A stretch of 64,000 nucleotides of DNA from Martinezella lusitana. GTDB taxonomy: Bacteria > Pseudomonadota > Alphaproteobacteria > Rhizobiales > Rhizobiaceae. The DNA is taken from contig NZ_JACHBG010000016.1 of NCBI RefSeq assembly GCF_014207095.1, positions 61,663 to 125,662 of the forward strand, written 5' to 3'. Each line of letters begins with the position of its first letter. Within the stretch, counting starts at the first letter, position 1. Below the pieces are notes generated by a model, which was not told the origin of the DNA, ran no database searches, and worked only from the letters and a program-made list of their open reading frames with translations. The position numbers and the translations under genes were made by a program. This document shows positions 1-9,274 of the stretch, one piece after another.

Positions 1-181
1 ATTTGCGCATGAGCAGCGTTGCGAAACCAGTCTGCAAAGCGACATGAAAGATGATCAATGCGAAGTAGGTGTGGTAGAAGCCAACCGGGACCATGAAATC
101 GCGCAGCGGCATCATCATGATCTGCGCGGGCAAGAGGTCGCCGCCGACGAAGAGCGAGAAGAGGCTAGGGCGTAAACTCAT
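1..181 (-). pseudogene. Sugar ABC transporter permease fragment (MalG-like)
   Basis: Read on the minus strand, this gives an open frame running off the window edge, containing LLPAQIMMMPLRDFMVPVGF followed by a hydrophobic stretch and TGFATLLMR. That pattern is typical of the mid-section of carbohydrate ABC permeases of the MalG type, which form the inner-membrane channel of sugar importers. The usual N-terminal membrane segments are missing: the frame opens at 181, right beside the IS5-type relic, so the gene was probably truncated by insertion or deletion. The remainder lies outside the window. Confidence 0.6.
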
Positions 182-208
182 AGAAATGCGTGGCGATTAT
201 CGTCTGTC

Positions 209-730
209 ATGATTCAAGGTTTCCGAACAAAGAGACATTTGATGATGCGTCGCCGCCACGAACTTACAGAACACGAATGGTCGATCATATCGCCATTGCT
301 GTCCGACAATCCCCGCAGCTTTCCCCCGCGGATGACCGGCGGGTGCAGAATGGCATCCTCTGGCGGTTCCGGACAGTCTCGCCCTGGGCGGAAGTCCCGG
401 AGCGCTATGGCCCGCCGACCGCCTGCGGCAACCGCTTTGTCCGCTGGCGGAGGGTCGGGGTCTGGGATCGGCTCCTGGAAGCAGTTTCGCAGACGTACGG
501 TGGCGACATCGTCATGATTGACCCGAGCTGTGTCCGCGTCCGCCAGCATGCGGCCACGGAAAGAGGGGGCGACGGTGGCAGCATGGGATGTTCCTTCGGC
601 GTCGCAACAGCGGACAACCGCTGGTCGTTGAACCCTGTCCCGATCGGCGCCGGCCAAGGGCTTGGACTGCGGTCGGTGTGGAGCCCGGCCGATAACCGGG
701 GTCCTGCGCAACATCGCCGGGATGACTGAA
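209..730 (+). pseudogene. IS5-family transposase relic
   Basis: The first frame (from 209) carries RHELTEHEWSIISPLL, the typical N-terminus of IS5-group transposases. From about 340 a second frame continues with NGILWRFRTVSPWAEVPERY, WDRLLEAVSQTYGGD, IVMIDPSCVRVRQHAAT, which are the IS5 catalytic-core motifs. A frameshift near 305-340 therefore separates the N-terminus from the DDE region, and recognisable homology fades after about 570. It is a dead element. Exact terminal repeats could not be assigned. It probably broke the sugar permease gene at the window edge. Confidence 0.8.
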
Positions 731-869
731 GGCCCTTACAAGGCCACAGAGGGAACCTCCTGGATAACCCCGCGGCCGGTAAGTGGTATCTGCATGAGTT
801 CTTGAACCGTCAAACAGAAGTCCGATCCTGTCTGGATTTTACGCGGCTATTCCGTCTCAAAACCACGCC

Positions 870-2267
870 TTAAATCGTCGGCTTTATATTCTGGTTCAGG
901 CGGAACAAATTTGTCGGATCGAATTTGTTTTTGAGTGTGACAAGGCGCGTATAGTTTTCGCCATAGGCCGCGCGTACCCGATCTTCACCTTCGTCTCCCA
1001 AGTTGTTGGCATACACCCCACCCGTCGAATACGGTCTGACGGCATGCCACAACTCGCGGGCCCAACGCATATTGGCCTCATCGTCCGAAGAGGCGTCCCA
1101 GATGGCTATCGGGAAGCAATCATAGTGGGCGTCGCGGTTCGCATATGGCGAATCCGACTTCGAAACTCGGGCGATTGCGCCACCAACTTGCTGAAAGACC
1201 AACAGCGACGCACGCGACGGCGCCTTTGCATAGGTGTCGAGGAGCGCATCGATGAGGTCATCACCGATCTCATTGAGGAACTGAGCTTTCCAGTAGTAGC
1301 GCCTCCCGCGTGGGAAAAGCACATCGCCGCCCGATTGGATCTGAAGATAAGGCCGCGCGGCGAGGCTGCTTTCGACCGGCGAGCCGAACTTCATGAGCGG
1401 AGCAAGGATCGGCTCGCCCGCCTCGTGCGGCCCGACATAGCACGCTGAGATGCTGAAGAATCGGTCGCCCGATGGTGTTGTTACAAGTGCGGCATCAACG
1501 CTGAGTTCATCGGGCGCCTGGCGGGAGAACTCATGATAGAACTTCATCGCTCCGCGGGCATGGTCGTAACGGTGAAGGACCGACCCGACCAGCAGCGTGG
1601 GGCCGACCGGATGAAGCTGGTATTCGAACGTCGTCACGATGCCGAAATTGCCGCCACCACCCCGCAGCCCCCAGAATAGATCGGGATGATCGGAGGCGCT
1701 TGTCCGCAGCAGCGCGCCATCAGCCGTCACGATCTCGGCGGCGATAAGATTGTCGCAGGTCAGGCCGTGTTTGCGTCCGAGCTTGCCGAACCCGCCGCCG
1801 AGCGTCAACCCGGCAATGCCAGTGTCGCTGTTGACGCCCATCGTGGTTGCGAGGCCATACGCCTGCGTGGCCTTGTCGAATTCGCCCAGATTAAGCCCCG
1901 CCTCGGCTCGCGCTATGCGGCGCTCGAGGTCGACCTTCATCCCTTTCATACGCGACAGGTCTATCACGATGCCATTGTCGCACGTAGAAAGGCCCGCGAC
2001 ATTGTGGCCGCCGCTTCGAACGGCGATGAGGAGGCCGTATACTCGCGCGAAGGTCACCGCCTTGATGACATCGTCGGCGTCGACACAAAAGGCAATCGCT
2101 GCGGGTCGTCTGTCGATCGCACCATTCCAGACTCGACGTGCCTGGTCATAGGCGGGATCCACCGGCACCACCAGGTCGCCGCGAAGGTCTTGCCGCAACC
2201 GCTCGACGGCGGACGTGGTTGAATGGGGTATGCCCGACAGGGTGTCAGCAGACTGCTCTACATTCAT
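870..2267 (-). CDS. FAD-binding oxidoreductase, berberine-bridge-like
   Basis: A 465-residue flavoprotein of the FAD-linked oxidase (PCMH) family with a C-terminal BBE domain. Visible motifs are AVRSGGHNVAG near the N-terminus (the FAD pyrophosphate loop and the His that is often covalently flavinylated in this family), GGGFGKLGRKHGL, LRGGGGNFGIVTTFEY, and the C-terminal YGENYTRLVTLKNKFDPTNLF typical of BBE. Such enzymes oxidise sugars, alkaloids or other alcohols with O2; the substrate cannot be read here. The start at 2267 is preferred over 2288 because AGGAGG sits 8 bases upstream. It is divergent from the LysR gene at 2374, its likely regulator. Confidence 0.88.
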   Translation of the reverse strand: MNVEQSADTLSGIPHSTTSAVERLRQDLRGDLVVPVDPAYDQARRVWNGAIDRRPAAIAFCVDADDVIKAVTFARVYGLLIAVRSGGHNVAGLSTCDNGIVIDLSRMKGMKVDLERRIARAEAGLNLGEFDKATQAYGLATTMGVNSDTGIAGLTLGGGFGKLGRKHGLTCDNLIAAEIVTADGALLRTSASDHPDLFWGLRGGGGNFGIVTTFEYQLHPVGPTLLVGSVLHRYDHARGAMKFYHEFSRQAPDELSVDAALVTTPSGDRFFSISACYVGPHEAGEPILAPLMKFGSPVESSLAARPYLQIQSGGDVLFPRGRRYYWKAQFLNEIGDDLIDALLDTYAKAPSRASLLVFQQVGGAIARVSKSDSPYANRDAHYDCFPIAIWDASSDDEANMRWARELWHAVRPYSTGGVYANNLGDEGEDRVRAAYGENYTRLVTLKNKFDPTNLFRLNQNIKPTI

Positions 2268-2344
2268 GGATGTCGCCCTCCTAACCAACGGCTTATCGTC
2301 TCACCGTCTGCAACGTGCAGCAAAGGCAAAGATCTCAGGTGCTG

Positions 2345-2361
2345 GATGAGGAAATTTCATC
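2345..2361. promoter_or_regulatory. Candidate LysR operator
   Basis: GATGA-N7-TCATC is a perfect 5-bp-arm inverted repeat in the 106-bp gap between the divergent FAD oxidoreductase and LysR genes, 12 bases before the LysR start. The position suits a LysR site controlling both genes. The arms are short, so this is tentative. Confidence 0.35.
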
Positions 2362-2373
2362 TAGATTGGCGTC

Positions 2374-3282
2374 ATGAGGAAGCTTCCACCCCTACGCTCG
2401 CTGCATGCCTTCGAGGCCGCGGCCAGACATGGCAGTTTTAAGCTCGCCGCCGACGAGCTCGGGGTGACGTCGACGGCGATCAGCCACCAGATCCGGTTGC
2501 TGGAAGAGATCTTTGGTTGCCAGCTCTTTCAGCGCCGACCGCGGCCTCTTCTACTGACGAAAGCTGGTGCCCGGCTGTTTCCGGGGCTTCGAAATGGCTT
2601 TGATGCGTTTTCTGGCGCAATCGCCGCGGTCGCCGAAACCGATGCCGCCCGGGCGGTCTTGCGGATTACAAGCCCGAATGCATTTGCAAGTCGATGGCTC
2701 GTCCCGCGTCTGTCGAAATGGCGTGAGGCAAACCCGACTGTCGCATTGGAGATTATCGGGACCGACACGGTACTCGATCTTCGTGCTGGCGCCGCCGATG
2801 TGGCAATTCGCTATGCGCGCAAGCCGCCCCAGAACTTCATTGCCCAAGAGGTCTTTCGCGACACCTTCTTTCCGGTTTGCAGTCCTCACTTACTGGCGGG
2901 CGACGGTCGGCCGATCCAGCGCGTTGCCGATCTTTTGCGTTTTCCGCTGATTCATTTTGACTGGATGAACAGGGATCCCGGCGCTCCGACATGGCGGCAA
3001 TGGCTCGCTACTGCCCATTCGATTGACCCAGACTTGGAAACCGACAGAGTGTGGGATCTGAGTTTTCGAGAGGAACTGCACGCGATCGATGCCGTCGTGG
3101 CGGGCCAAGGGATAGCGATCTGCAGCGATGTCGTCATCAGCAATGAACTAAGGAATGGTGTGCTGGTCAAGGCGCACCCGCTCTCGTTGCCTGGCTATGG
3201 TTTCTATGTCGTTTCGCTAGCCCACGCGCCGCGAACTGCGGACATCGAAGCGTTCTCGACTTGGCTTCGGTCGATCGACTGA
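2374..3282 (+). CDS. LysR-family regulator, GcvA-like
   Basis: A 302-residue regulator. The N-terminal winged helix reads LRSLHAFEAAARHGSFKLAA then ELGVTSTAISHQIRLLEE, the GcvA-subgroup version of the LysR HTH. The effector domain follows from about residue 90, with FASRWLVPRLSKWREANP. GcvA-like LysR proteins usually regulate the gene they diverge from, here the FAD oxidoreductase at 870-2267, so that is the likely target. The length is normal for the family and the frame is intact. The inducer is unknown. Confidence 0.9.
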   Translation: MRKLPPLRSLHAFEAAARHGSFKLAADELGVTSTAISHQIRLLEEIFGCQLFQRRPRPLLLTKAGARLFPGLRNGFDAFSGAIAAVAETDAARAVLRITSPNAFASRWLVPRLSKWREANPTVALEIIGTDTVLDLRAGAADVAIRYARKPPQNFIAQEVFRDTFFPVCSPHLLAGDGRPIQRVADLLRFPLIHFDWMNRDPGAPTWRQWLATAHSIDPDLETDRVWDLSFREELHAIDAVVAGQGIAICSDVVISNELRNGVLVKAHPLSLPGYGFYVVSLAHAPRTADIEAFSTWLRSID

Positions 3283-3430
3283 GCGCTCTTCAGTCATGTC
3301 CGCGCGGACTGTGTCTCGACAATATTGGAAGATACCACCAAGCTGTCTGAAAGCTCAGCCCCTTGCTAGCTCTCAATTGCGACTCTAGAGTGTATCGGCC
3401 GCCCCGGTTGCTAGCTGATGTGGGGCGAGT

Positions 3431-4882
3431 TCATCGCCAGAACCTCTTCGAATCCATCACGGTGTCGAGCCATGTCTGCGCGTCCCCAACCAGCGTATCC
3501 TTGTTCGCGTGGGAGACAACGCTGTCACAAGCCGGATGGTCAATCAGCCCGTGTTTACGCAGAACCTCAGGCCCGGTCACCAGGTCGATCAACGATCCTA
3601 GGCAGTCCTGAAGCTCTGACATAGCCTTGAGAAAGCGCTCGTGGCGACGCAGGCTGCGCTTGTCGTCGAACAGGGATGCGAAGAATTCGGCCGCATAGCG
3701 CAGCTTCTTCGCATCCTTGCGAGCTTCGTGACGTTGCTCATCGTCGACTTTCGCAAGCGCCTGTCCGTGCTTCTTCAGCTTCTTGCGCATGCCGTTCAGC
3801 GCCATGTCGGCGAATTCCACCGCCTGCAGGCTCCGGAGGTCCTCGGTCTCCGCAAGCGAAAGGTATTCGCCGCACCGAAGCCACTCGTTAAAATCCAGCA
3901 TGAGCGCGCGGGCGCGGCTGGACTCCAATGCCCGAGCCACGTCATCGTAAGTGCCCTCGCGGGCGTTCTCCAGCCGGCTGCGCAAATCCGCGTCGGCGGC
4001 CTTTGCTAACAGCACATCCAGATTGCGTGCTTCTCCCAGGACGCCGGCGAGCCAGCGCAGTTCGTCGTTTAGCCGTTGCGGCTCGGCACCGGGAAGCAGA
4101 GGCTTGAAGAGGGAGAAGGCCGAACGCAACCGACGCAACGCTACTCGGGCCTGATGCAGGGTTTCGGCATGTCTCTGCCGGAGGAGGACATCTTCGTTCA
4201 AACGGAAATGCCGGAAGCAAGAAACCGCAATTGCCAGGAAGGCATCGGATGCGCGCATATTCGGTTCGAGGTCGAGACGTTCCGCCTCGAAGACGGACCT
4301 CTGCTGTTCGATCAACGCGAAACCCCTTTCCGCCTTAGAACGAACACCAAAACGGATCGGCGCGACCGCTTCGATCTTGCGCGCGAACACGAACAGGTCC
4401 TTCTCGCTGCCATCCTTGAGTTCGAGCTCGGCTTCCCGGACAGCCGTGAGCCGGTCGCCGGAAACGACCGATCCTTTGTCGATCGCCACCTCGATCTGCG
4501 AGCCATTTTCATTGACCATCCAAAGGCGTCTCTCGATCTCCACGTCGAAGGCGGGGGATACTGAGAGTTCACCGCCGAATTCAGTCTTGAGCGGATTGGA
4601 ATCGTCGATAACCGGCTCGTCGCCGTTGACGGGCATCTCCCACTCCGACCGGGAGAAGAGAGACCGGCTTCGTCCCAAAGCTTTCACGGTCTGCACATGA
4701 GCATCGCCGGTCCGGCGGATACGAAGGGTAAATCCCTTCTCAAACAGTTTATGGTCCTCGGTGTCGAAGTAGGTGGCAGTTTGGTTCAGGACCTTATCGG
4801 GCTTGGTCAGAAGCTTAAGATTCGACAGCCGCTTGGCGGCTTCGGCTGAAAGTTCAAGCTTCAGTTCGACTTCGGACGGCAT
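3431..4882 (-). CDS. CYTH-CHAD domain protein
   Basis: A 483-residue two-domain protein. The N-terminal CYTH domain (about residues 1-200) starts with the diagnostic ExExK motif (EVELKLEL), followed by YFDTEDHKLFEKGFTLRIRR. CYTH folds hydrolyse triphosphorylated substrates, often inorganic triphosphate. The C-terminal CHAD domain (about 215-480) shows LHQARVALRRLRSAF and HEARKDAKKLRYAAEFF, helices with conserved His and basic residues that bind polyphosphate. A role in triphosphate or polyphosphate metabolism is likely. It is divergent from the operon starting at 5219; whether the two are linked functionally is unknown. Confidence 0.92.
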   Translation of the reverse strand: MPSEVELKLELSAEAAKRLSNLKLLTKPDKVLNQTATYFDTEDHKLFEKGFTLRIRRTGDAHVQTVKALGRSRSLFSRSEWEMPVNGDEPVIDDSNPLKTEFGGELSVSPAFDVEIERRLWMVNENGSQIEVAIDKGSVVSGDRLTAVREAELELKDGSEKDLFVFARKIEAVAPIRFGVRSKAERGFALIEQQRSVFEAERLDLEPNMRASDAFLAIAVSCFRHFRLNEDVLLRQRHAETLHQARVALRRLRSAFSLFKPLLPGAEPQRLNDELRWLAGVLGEARNLDVLLAKAADADLRSRLENAREGTYDDVARALESSRARALMLDFNEWLRCGEYLSLAETEDLRSLQAVEFADMALNGMRKKLKKHGQALAKVDDEQRHEARKDAKKLRYAAEFFASLFDDKRSLRRHERFLKAMSELQDCLGSLIDLVTGPEVLRKHGLIDHPACDSVVSHANKDTLVGDAQTWLDTVMDSKRFWR

Positions 4883-5218
4883 TGGGACCTCCGGCGGCGC
4901 TCGACACCATAACAGAGAACAACGCCTGAAGGATTGATTGGTTCATGCGGTCACCGCTGCGGGCTGGATGGCTTCAGGCTTGGACGAGTGCTCGGCAAGC
5001 AAATCCGGATTGAGAGCCATATTGTGGGGCTGCATGTATTGCCATGATGGCGAAACATTGGGGCGCGTCTTGATAGCTTCGAAAGACATCCGGAAAGCTC
5101 CACCGCATCTCGAGACAGTCGAGGCTTTCGTAACTTTTATTGTTCGTATGCGTTTAGACTAGGCACAAAGCAAGGTTTCAGCGGCGAGCCTTGTACGCAG
5201 CTCTTCGCTCACAGAGAG
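4883..5218. other. Intergenic region between divergent genes
   Basis: This 336-bp gap separates the CYTH-CHAD gene from the rightward operon and must hold both promoters. A 74-codon open frame at 4938-5162 has no recognisable motif or convincing ribosome binding site, so I do not call it a gene. No clear operator palindrome was seen. Confidence 0.4.
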
Positions 5219-6052
5219 GTGCCAACGATAGATATGCCTCAATTGTCGACCATGCCCTCGGTGCATGCAGACGCGCTTTGGACAATCGAGCGCGGCATCT
5301 CACCGATTATTGCGACAGCGATCCATGATGGGCACGCCGTTCGCAAGGATCTGGAAGGCCTGTTCGCGCTTTCATCCGATAGGCGCCTTCGTGAGGAGGA
5401 CCCATTTACGGGGTTCATCTCCCTCAACGTTCCGAACCGTATCGTTTTCCATCGGTCCCGTTTTGAAGTCGACCTCAATCGGAGCCGCGATGGAGCGATC
5501 TATTTCACACCCGAGCAGGCTTGGGGATTGAAGGTCTGGAAAGACAGTCTTCCATCTGATGAGGTCGAGACATCTCTTCGAACCCATGACCACTATTACG
5601 AAGTATTGCTGGCCTTTTTAAAAGGTATCGAGCGTTGGCATGGCCGGTTCGTGGTTCTTGACATTCATAGCTACAATTATCGTCGAGCAGGACCCGCGGC
5701 TGCGCCAACGGCACGGGCAAAAGCGCCGGATATCAATATTGGCACATCCTCCATTGACCGTGTCCACTGGTCGTACGTTCTCGATGCTCTCATGAATCAT
5801 TTCCGGACTTTCGAGATCGACGGGCGCCCGCTCGATGTACGGGAAAATATCGTGTTTCAGGGAAAGGGCGAGCAGACCCGCTTCATCCACGAGCATTTCC
5901 CTCTTACCGGCTGCGCTATCGCAGTCGAATTCAAAAAATTTTTCATGGATGAATGGACAGGCGAGCCGGATGTCACCGTCCTCGAAAAGCTCCGTGGCAT
6001 CATCGCATCCGCCGTTCCCCTGCTGGAGCAAGTGCTGGAGTCTCGGCGATGA
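5219..6052 (+). CDS. N-formylglutamate amidohydrolase-like hydrolase
   Basis: A protein of up to 277 residues of the N-formylglutamate amidohydrolase (HutG2-like) superfamily, metal-dependent amide hydrolases. Supporting patterns are ATAIHDGHAVRKDL, EVDLNRSRDGAIYF (the D-x-NR signature), VVLDIHSYNYRR (the family DxHS motif) and CAIAVEFKKFFMDEWTGEP near the end. There are no hut genes nearby, so histidine catabolism is unlikely. It overlaps the next gene by ATGA (6049-6052), implying translational coupling, and probably cleaves an amide made or handled by the downstream ATP-grasp and metallopeptidase enzymes (inference). The start is GTG at 5219 or ATG at 5234; neither ribosome binding site is decisive. 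Confidence 0.85.
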   Translation: MPTIDMPQLSTMPSVHADALWTIERGISPIIATAIHDGHAVRKDLEGLFALSSDRRLREEDPFTGFISLNVPNRIVFHRSRFEVDLNRSRDGAIYFTPEQAWGLKVWKDSLPSDEVETSLRTHDHYYEVLLAFLKGIERWHGRFVVLDIHSYNYRRAGPAAAPTARAKAPDINIGTSSIDRVHWSYVLDALMNHFRTFEIDGRPLDVRENIVFQGKGEQTRFIHEHFPLTGCAIAVEFKKFFMDEWTGEPDVTVLEKLRGIIASAVPLLEQVLESRR

Positions 6053-7944
6053 GTAAGGAGGGAGCGCTCAACCGGCAAGACGAAACGGATTGGCTCGAAG
6101 ATATTTTGATCAGCATCCGCGAAGGTAAGTCGATCCGCCGCGATCTGCCCGGCGGCGGTCGTCTGCATATGGACAGGCCCTTGCCCTTCCTATGCATCCA
6201 TATCGCGCAGGACGGCGCCGAGCCCACGGCCAGAGACGTTGCCCAAGCCAATGCCTCCTACCTAACAGCGCCGCATGCGGCGCCGGCCATAACGGTGATC
6301 GATGCTGTCGCAAATGCCCTGGAAGAGCGCTTTGGCGCTTTCATCCTCCTCGACATCGCTGAATTATCGCAGGACAGGTTCTTGACCGTCGACGCGCCGT
6401 TCCTGCCGCCATTCGAGGTGTCAATCTGGTCGAGCGCTGATGCGACTGCAGCAGCTGACGCATTCTCAGCGGCAGTCAGCGATAGCGAAGTACGGTTCCG
6501 AACACCGCAAGTGGAGAAGACGGAGGCGGCTCCCTTGAACGACGACAAGCAGATTGCGCGCGAACTTGGCTGCTCGGCCGTCGCAGTGAGGTTCGCACCG
6601 GTCTACCGCCAACCCGGCTCCAAAGAAATTTATCCGGAACTTCGCGAACAGCTTGTGGCCATGTTCTTCGACGCCGGCTTGCAGGCCTTTGCCTCGTTTA
6701 TCGGAATGCATCAGCTCTTCAAGCTGACGACGCACCGGGCGCTCGGACGCAAGGCATTCATCGACGCGGTTTCCAAGGTAGACCGCAGGATTGATGACGT
6801 TGCCTCGACCTTCGATTTTCTTCTGGCGGTTACGCCCATCAATGAAGCAGCTGCGTTTGACGCCTTCAAGGCGGGTGGCCGCAAAATACAGCCGGCCTTT
6901 CTCTACCGCCCACTTGAGTTGCAGGTGGAGGCGATCAAGCGGAAGCTTTTCTCGATCTCTTTCGAACATCTCGAAGACCCCGTGCTCTATCAACTGTATC
7001 GCGAAAAGCAGCAGGAGCTCGATCTGCAGCTGTCGCTCCTGTCGTCGCGACACAATCCCAAATTTGTTGAATTCGGCCGTGCACTCTACGAGCCGGTCGA
7101 GCGGCCGTTGCTGCGTGAGGCCCAAGCAATCCTGACTGGTTTGACCCGGAACGAGCCGAATGGCGCCGACGACGCAGGCGTGGGAGATCAGATCGCCGAT
7201 TGTTTCCAAGTGGAGCGGCAAGCCAAGGCTATGATCGGGGCTTATCAGCGGCAGGGGAAAGACTTCAGGGCATCGGTCGAGCTTCGCGACGATCTGCCGT
7301 CCGGTCTGATGGTGTCCGGACATCGTTTGCTGATCGCTCGTGGCACGTTGATGGATACACGCCGCGTCGAACCTCTCCTATCGCATGAGATCGGCGTCCA
7401 TCTGTTGACCTATTTCAACGGCTCGGCCCAAGGGCTTCGGCTCTTCCGCTCCGGCCTTTCGGGATACGAGGGTATGCAAGAGGGGTTGGCCGTTTTCGCT
7501 GAGTACCTCTCCGGCGGCATGACGCCGGAGCGGCTCAAAGTGATTGCGGGCCGGGTCGTCGGATGCGCCTCGATGCTCGACGGCGCGACATTTTCCGAAA
7601 CCTATTCCATGCTCGTCGACGACAACAACTTCACCGAACAAGCGGCCTTCAACCTTGTCCTGCGGCTCTATCGCGGCGGTGGACTTGCCAAGGACGCGAT
7701 TTATCTGCGCGGTCTGCTCGCCTTGCTCGATCATCTCAAAAACGGCGGCGCTCTGGAGCCATTCTGGATGGGTAAAATTGCGACGTCGCATTTCGTCGTC
7801 ATGCAGGAACTCGCCGAGCGCGGACTTCTCCGCCTGCCGGCGATCCAACCTATCTTTCTTCACACGGACGCGGGGCGCGCGCGACTGGAGCGGGCCAGAA
7901 GCGGCATGCGCCCTCTCGACATGATCCAACGACAGGAGCCGTGA
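6049..7944 (+). CDS. QEGLA-motif metallopeptidase (DUF1704 family)
   Basis: A 631-residue protein of the family annotated 'flavohemoglobin expression-modulating QEGLA motif protein' (DUF1704). The name-giving QEGLA is at residues 477-481. A HEIGVH sequence at 446-451 forms an HExxxH zinc site with E447 as catalytic base, and E478 of QEGLA is a plausible third ligand. The same domain occurs in the eukaryotic tubulin tyrosine carboxypeptidase MATCAP, so a carboxypeptidase acting on a C-terminal or amide-linked residue is the best guess. No signal peptide is seen, so it is probably cytoplasmic. The start at 6049 gives an ATGA overlap with the upstream gene; the next gene begins directly after its stop. 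Confidence 0.88.
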   Translation: MSKEGALNRQDETDWLEDILISIREGKSIRRDLPGGGRLHMDRPLPFLCIHIAQDGAEPTARDVAQANASYLTAPHAAPAITVIDAVANALEERFGAFILLDIAELSQDRFLTVDAPFLPPFEVSIWSSADATAAADAFSAAVSDSEVRFRTPQVEKTEAAPLNDDKQIARELGCSAVAVRFAPVYRQPGSKEIYPELREQLVAMFFDAGLQAFASFIGMHQLFKLTTHRALGRKAFIDAVSKVDRRIDDVASTFDFLLAVTPINEAAAFDAFKAGGRKIQPAFLYRPLELQVEAIKRKLFSISFEHLEDPVLYQLYREKQQELDLQLSLLSSRHNPKFVEFGRALYEPVERPLLREAQAILTGLTRNEPNGADDAGVGDQIADCFQVERQAKAMIGAYQRQGKDFRASVELRDDLPSGLMVSGHRLLIARGTLMDTRRVEPLLSHEIGVHLLTYFNGSAQGLRLFRSGLSGYEGMQEGLAVFAEYLSGGMTPERLKVIAGRVVGCASMLDGATFSETYSMLVDDNNFTEQAAFNLVLRLYRGGGLAKDAIYLRGLLALLDHLKNGGALEPFWMGKIATSHFVVMQELAERGLLRLPAIQPIFLHTDAGRARLERARSGMRPLDMIQRQEP

Positions 7945-8991
7945 ATGCGGATAGCATTTTTTGTGAACTCCATCGAAGGCGAAACCGAGTATTACACGAC
8001 GACGGCGCTTGCGCTTGCCGCCATGGCCCGCGGCCACGACATCTGTTACTTGACGCCAGGCGACTTTGTGCTTCGCCCGGACGACAGTCTTATGATCCGA
8101 ACCACTTCCCTTAAGAGTGGACGGCCTAAAAAAGCTGATATCTTCATCAGTGCCTTGCGGGGCGAACAGTCGAAAATCCAGACTATCCCCATCAGCGAGA
8201 TCGATGTGCTCTTCTTACGCAACGACCCATCCGAAGATGCCGATGAACGGCCGTGGGCGGCGCATGCCGGCGCGATTTTCGGAAGGCTTGCGGCCGAGCG
8301 TGGTGTGCTCACGGTCAACGATCCCGACGGTTTGGCACTCGCTCAGAACAAACTCTATTTTCAGGGTTTTCCCGAGGCAGTACGACCGACCACCCTGATA
8401 TCGAAAAGTATCGAGGAAATCCGCGCCTTTATCGATGGGCAGAAACAGGGTGCCATACTGAAGCCGCTGCAGGGATCAGGCGGTAGGAATGTTTTCAAGA
8501 TCGCCTCCAGCAGGGAGAGCAACCTCAATCAGATTTTCGAGGCGGTGAGCGGTGAAGGCTATCTGATTGCACAGGCCTATCTTCCCGATGCAATGGCTGG
8601 CGATACCCGCCTATTCCTAATGAATGGCCGGCCGCTGCAACGTGACGGCGTATATGCCGCCTTCCGCCGTGTGCCGGCAAAGGGCGATGTCCGTTCCAAC
8701 ATGCATGCGGCAGGCACAGCCGCCGTCGCCGAAATAACCCCAAAGATGTTGGCAGTCGCCGAAATGCTGCGGCCTAAACTCGTCGAGGATGGCATGTTCC
8801 TCGTCGGCCTCGACATCGTCGGCGACAAAATTCTCGAGATCAACGTCTTCACACCCGGCGGCCTGCCTGAAATTGCCGAACTCCACGGCGTCGACCTGGC
8901 GCTCTATGTCATCATCGCGCTGGAACAGAAAGTGGAGATGAGGAAATATTATGCCGGTCGGATTTCAAACCGGGTGCTGGCAAGTTTATAG
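7945..8991 (+). CDS. Glutathione-synthetase-like ATP-grasp ligase
   Basis: A 348-residue ATP-grasp enzyme resembling GshB/RimK. The N-terminal substrate-domain-like region is followed by VNDPDGLALAQNKLYF (compare the GshB VNSP...NEKLY segment), then AILKPLQGSGGRNVFKI near residue 173 (ATP-binding Lys and glycine loop) and GLDIVGDKILEINVFTPGG around 288-306 (metal-binding D289, E298, N300). Such enzymes join a carboxylate to an amine through an acyl phosphate. It starts immediately after the stop of the QEGLA gene. True glutathione synthesis is unlikely to be its job, since no gshA is nearby; a dedicated peptide or amino-acid ligase is more plausible (inference). Confidence 0.88.
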   Translation: MRIAFFVNSIEGETEYYTTTALALAAMARGHDICYLTPGDFVLRPDDSLMIRTTSLKSGRPKKADIFISALRGEQSKIQTIPISEIDVLFLRNDPSEDADERPWAAHAGAIFGRLAAERGVLTVNDPDGLALAQNKLYFQGFPEAVRPTTLISKSIEEIRAFIDGQKQGAILKPLQGSGGRNVFKIASSRESNLNQIFEAVSGEGYLIAQAYLPDAMAGDTRLFLMNGRPLQRDGVYAAFRRVPAKGDVRSNMHAAGTAAVAEITPKMLAVAEMLRPKLVEDGMFLVGLDIVGDKILEINVFTPGGLPEIAELHGVDLALYVIIALEQKVEMRKYYAGRISNRVLASL

Positions 8992-9274
8992 CCTGCCGAC
9001 CTGATAAAAAGTCTTATTGGTGACAGCGTTCCAGCCGATGAAAATGTCCGCAGCGAGGGCGAGAAATTTGCTGGGACATGTTGGGCGGCCTTTCAGTTCT
9101 GAAGGATTTCGGTTGCAGGCCCGCGGCGGTCAGTCTGCGAAAATTCCGACGAATTTGCTGTTTCAATCGCTGAACACATCGACGCCGGCCCCACGATCTA
9201 AATCGAAATTCTGGTGGTAGTCTTAGCGGGAACGAAAGCCATATTCGCCACCATTCGCCCGGTTTCGTCGCAGC

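Noticed and set aside
4938..5162. 74-codon open frame between the CYTH-CHAD gene and the amidohydrolase operon
   Set aside because: No motif, no ribosome binding site and odd composition; it lies in the promoter gap.
6466..7323. 285-codon minus-strand frame in the QEGLA gene
   Set aside because: It is the antisense shadow of a recognised coding sequence with matching codon structure.
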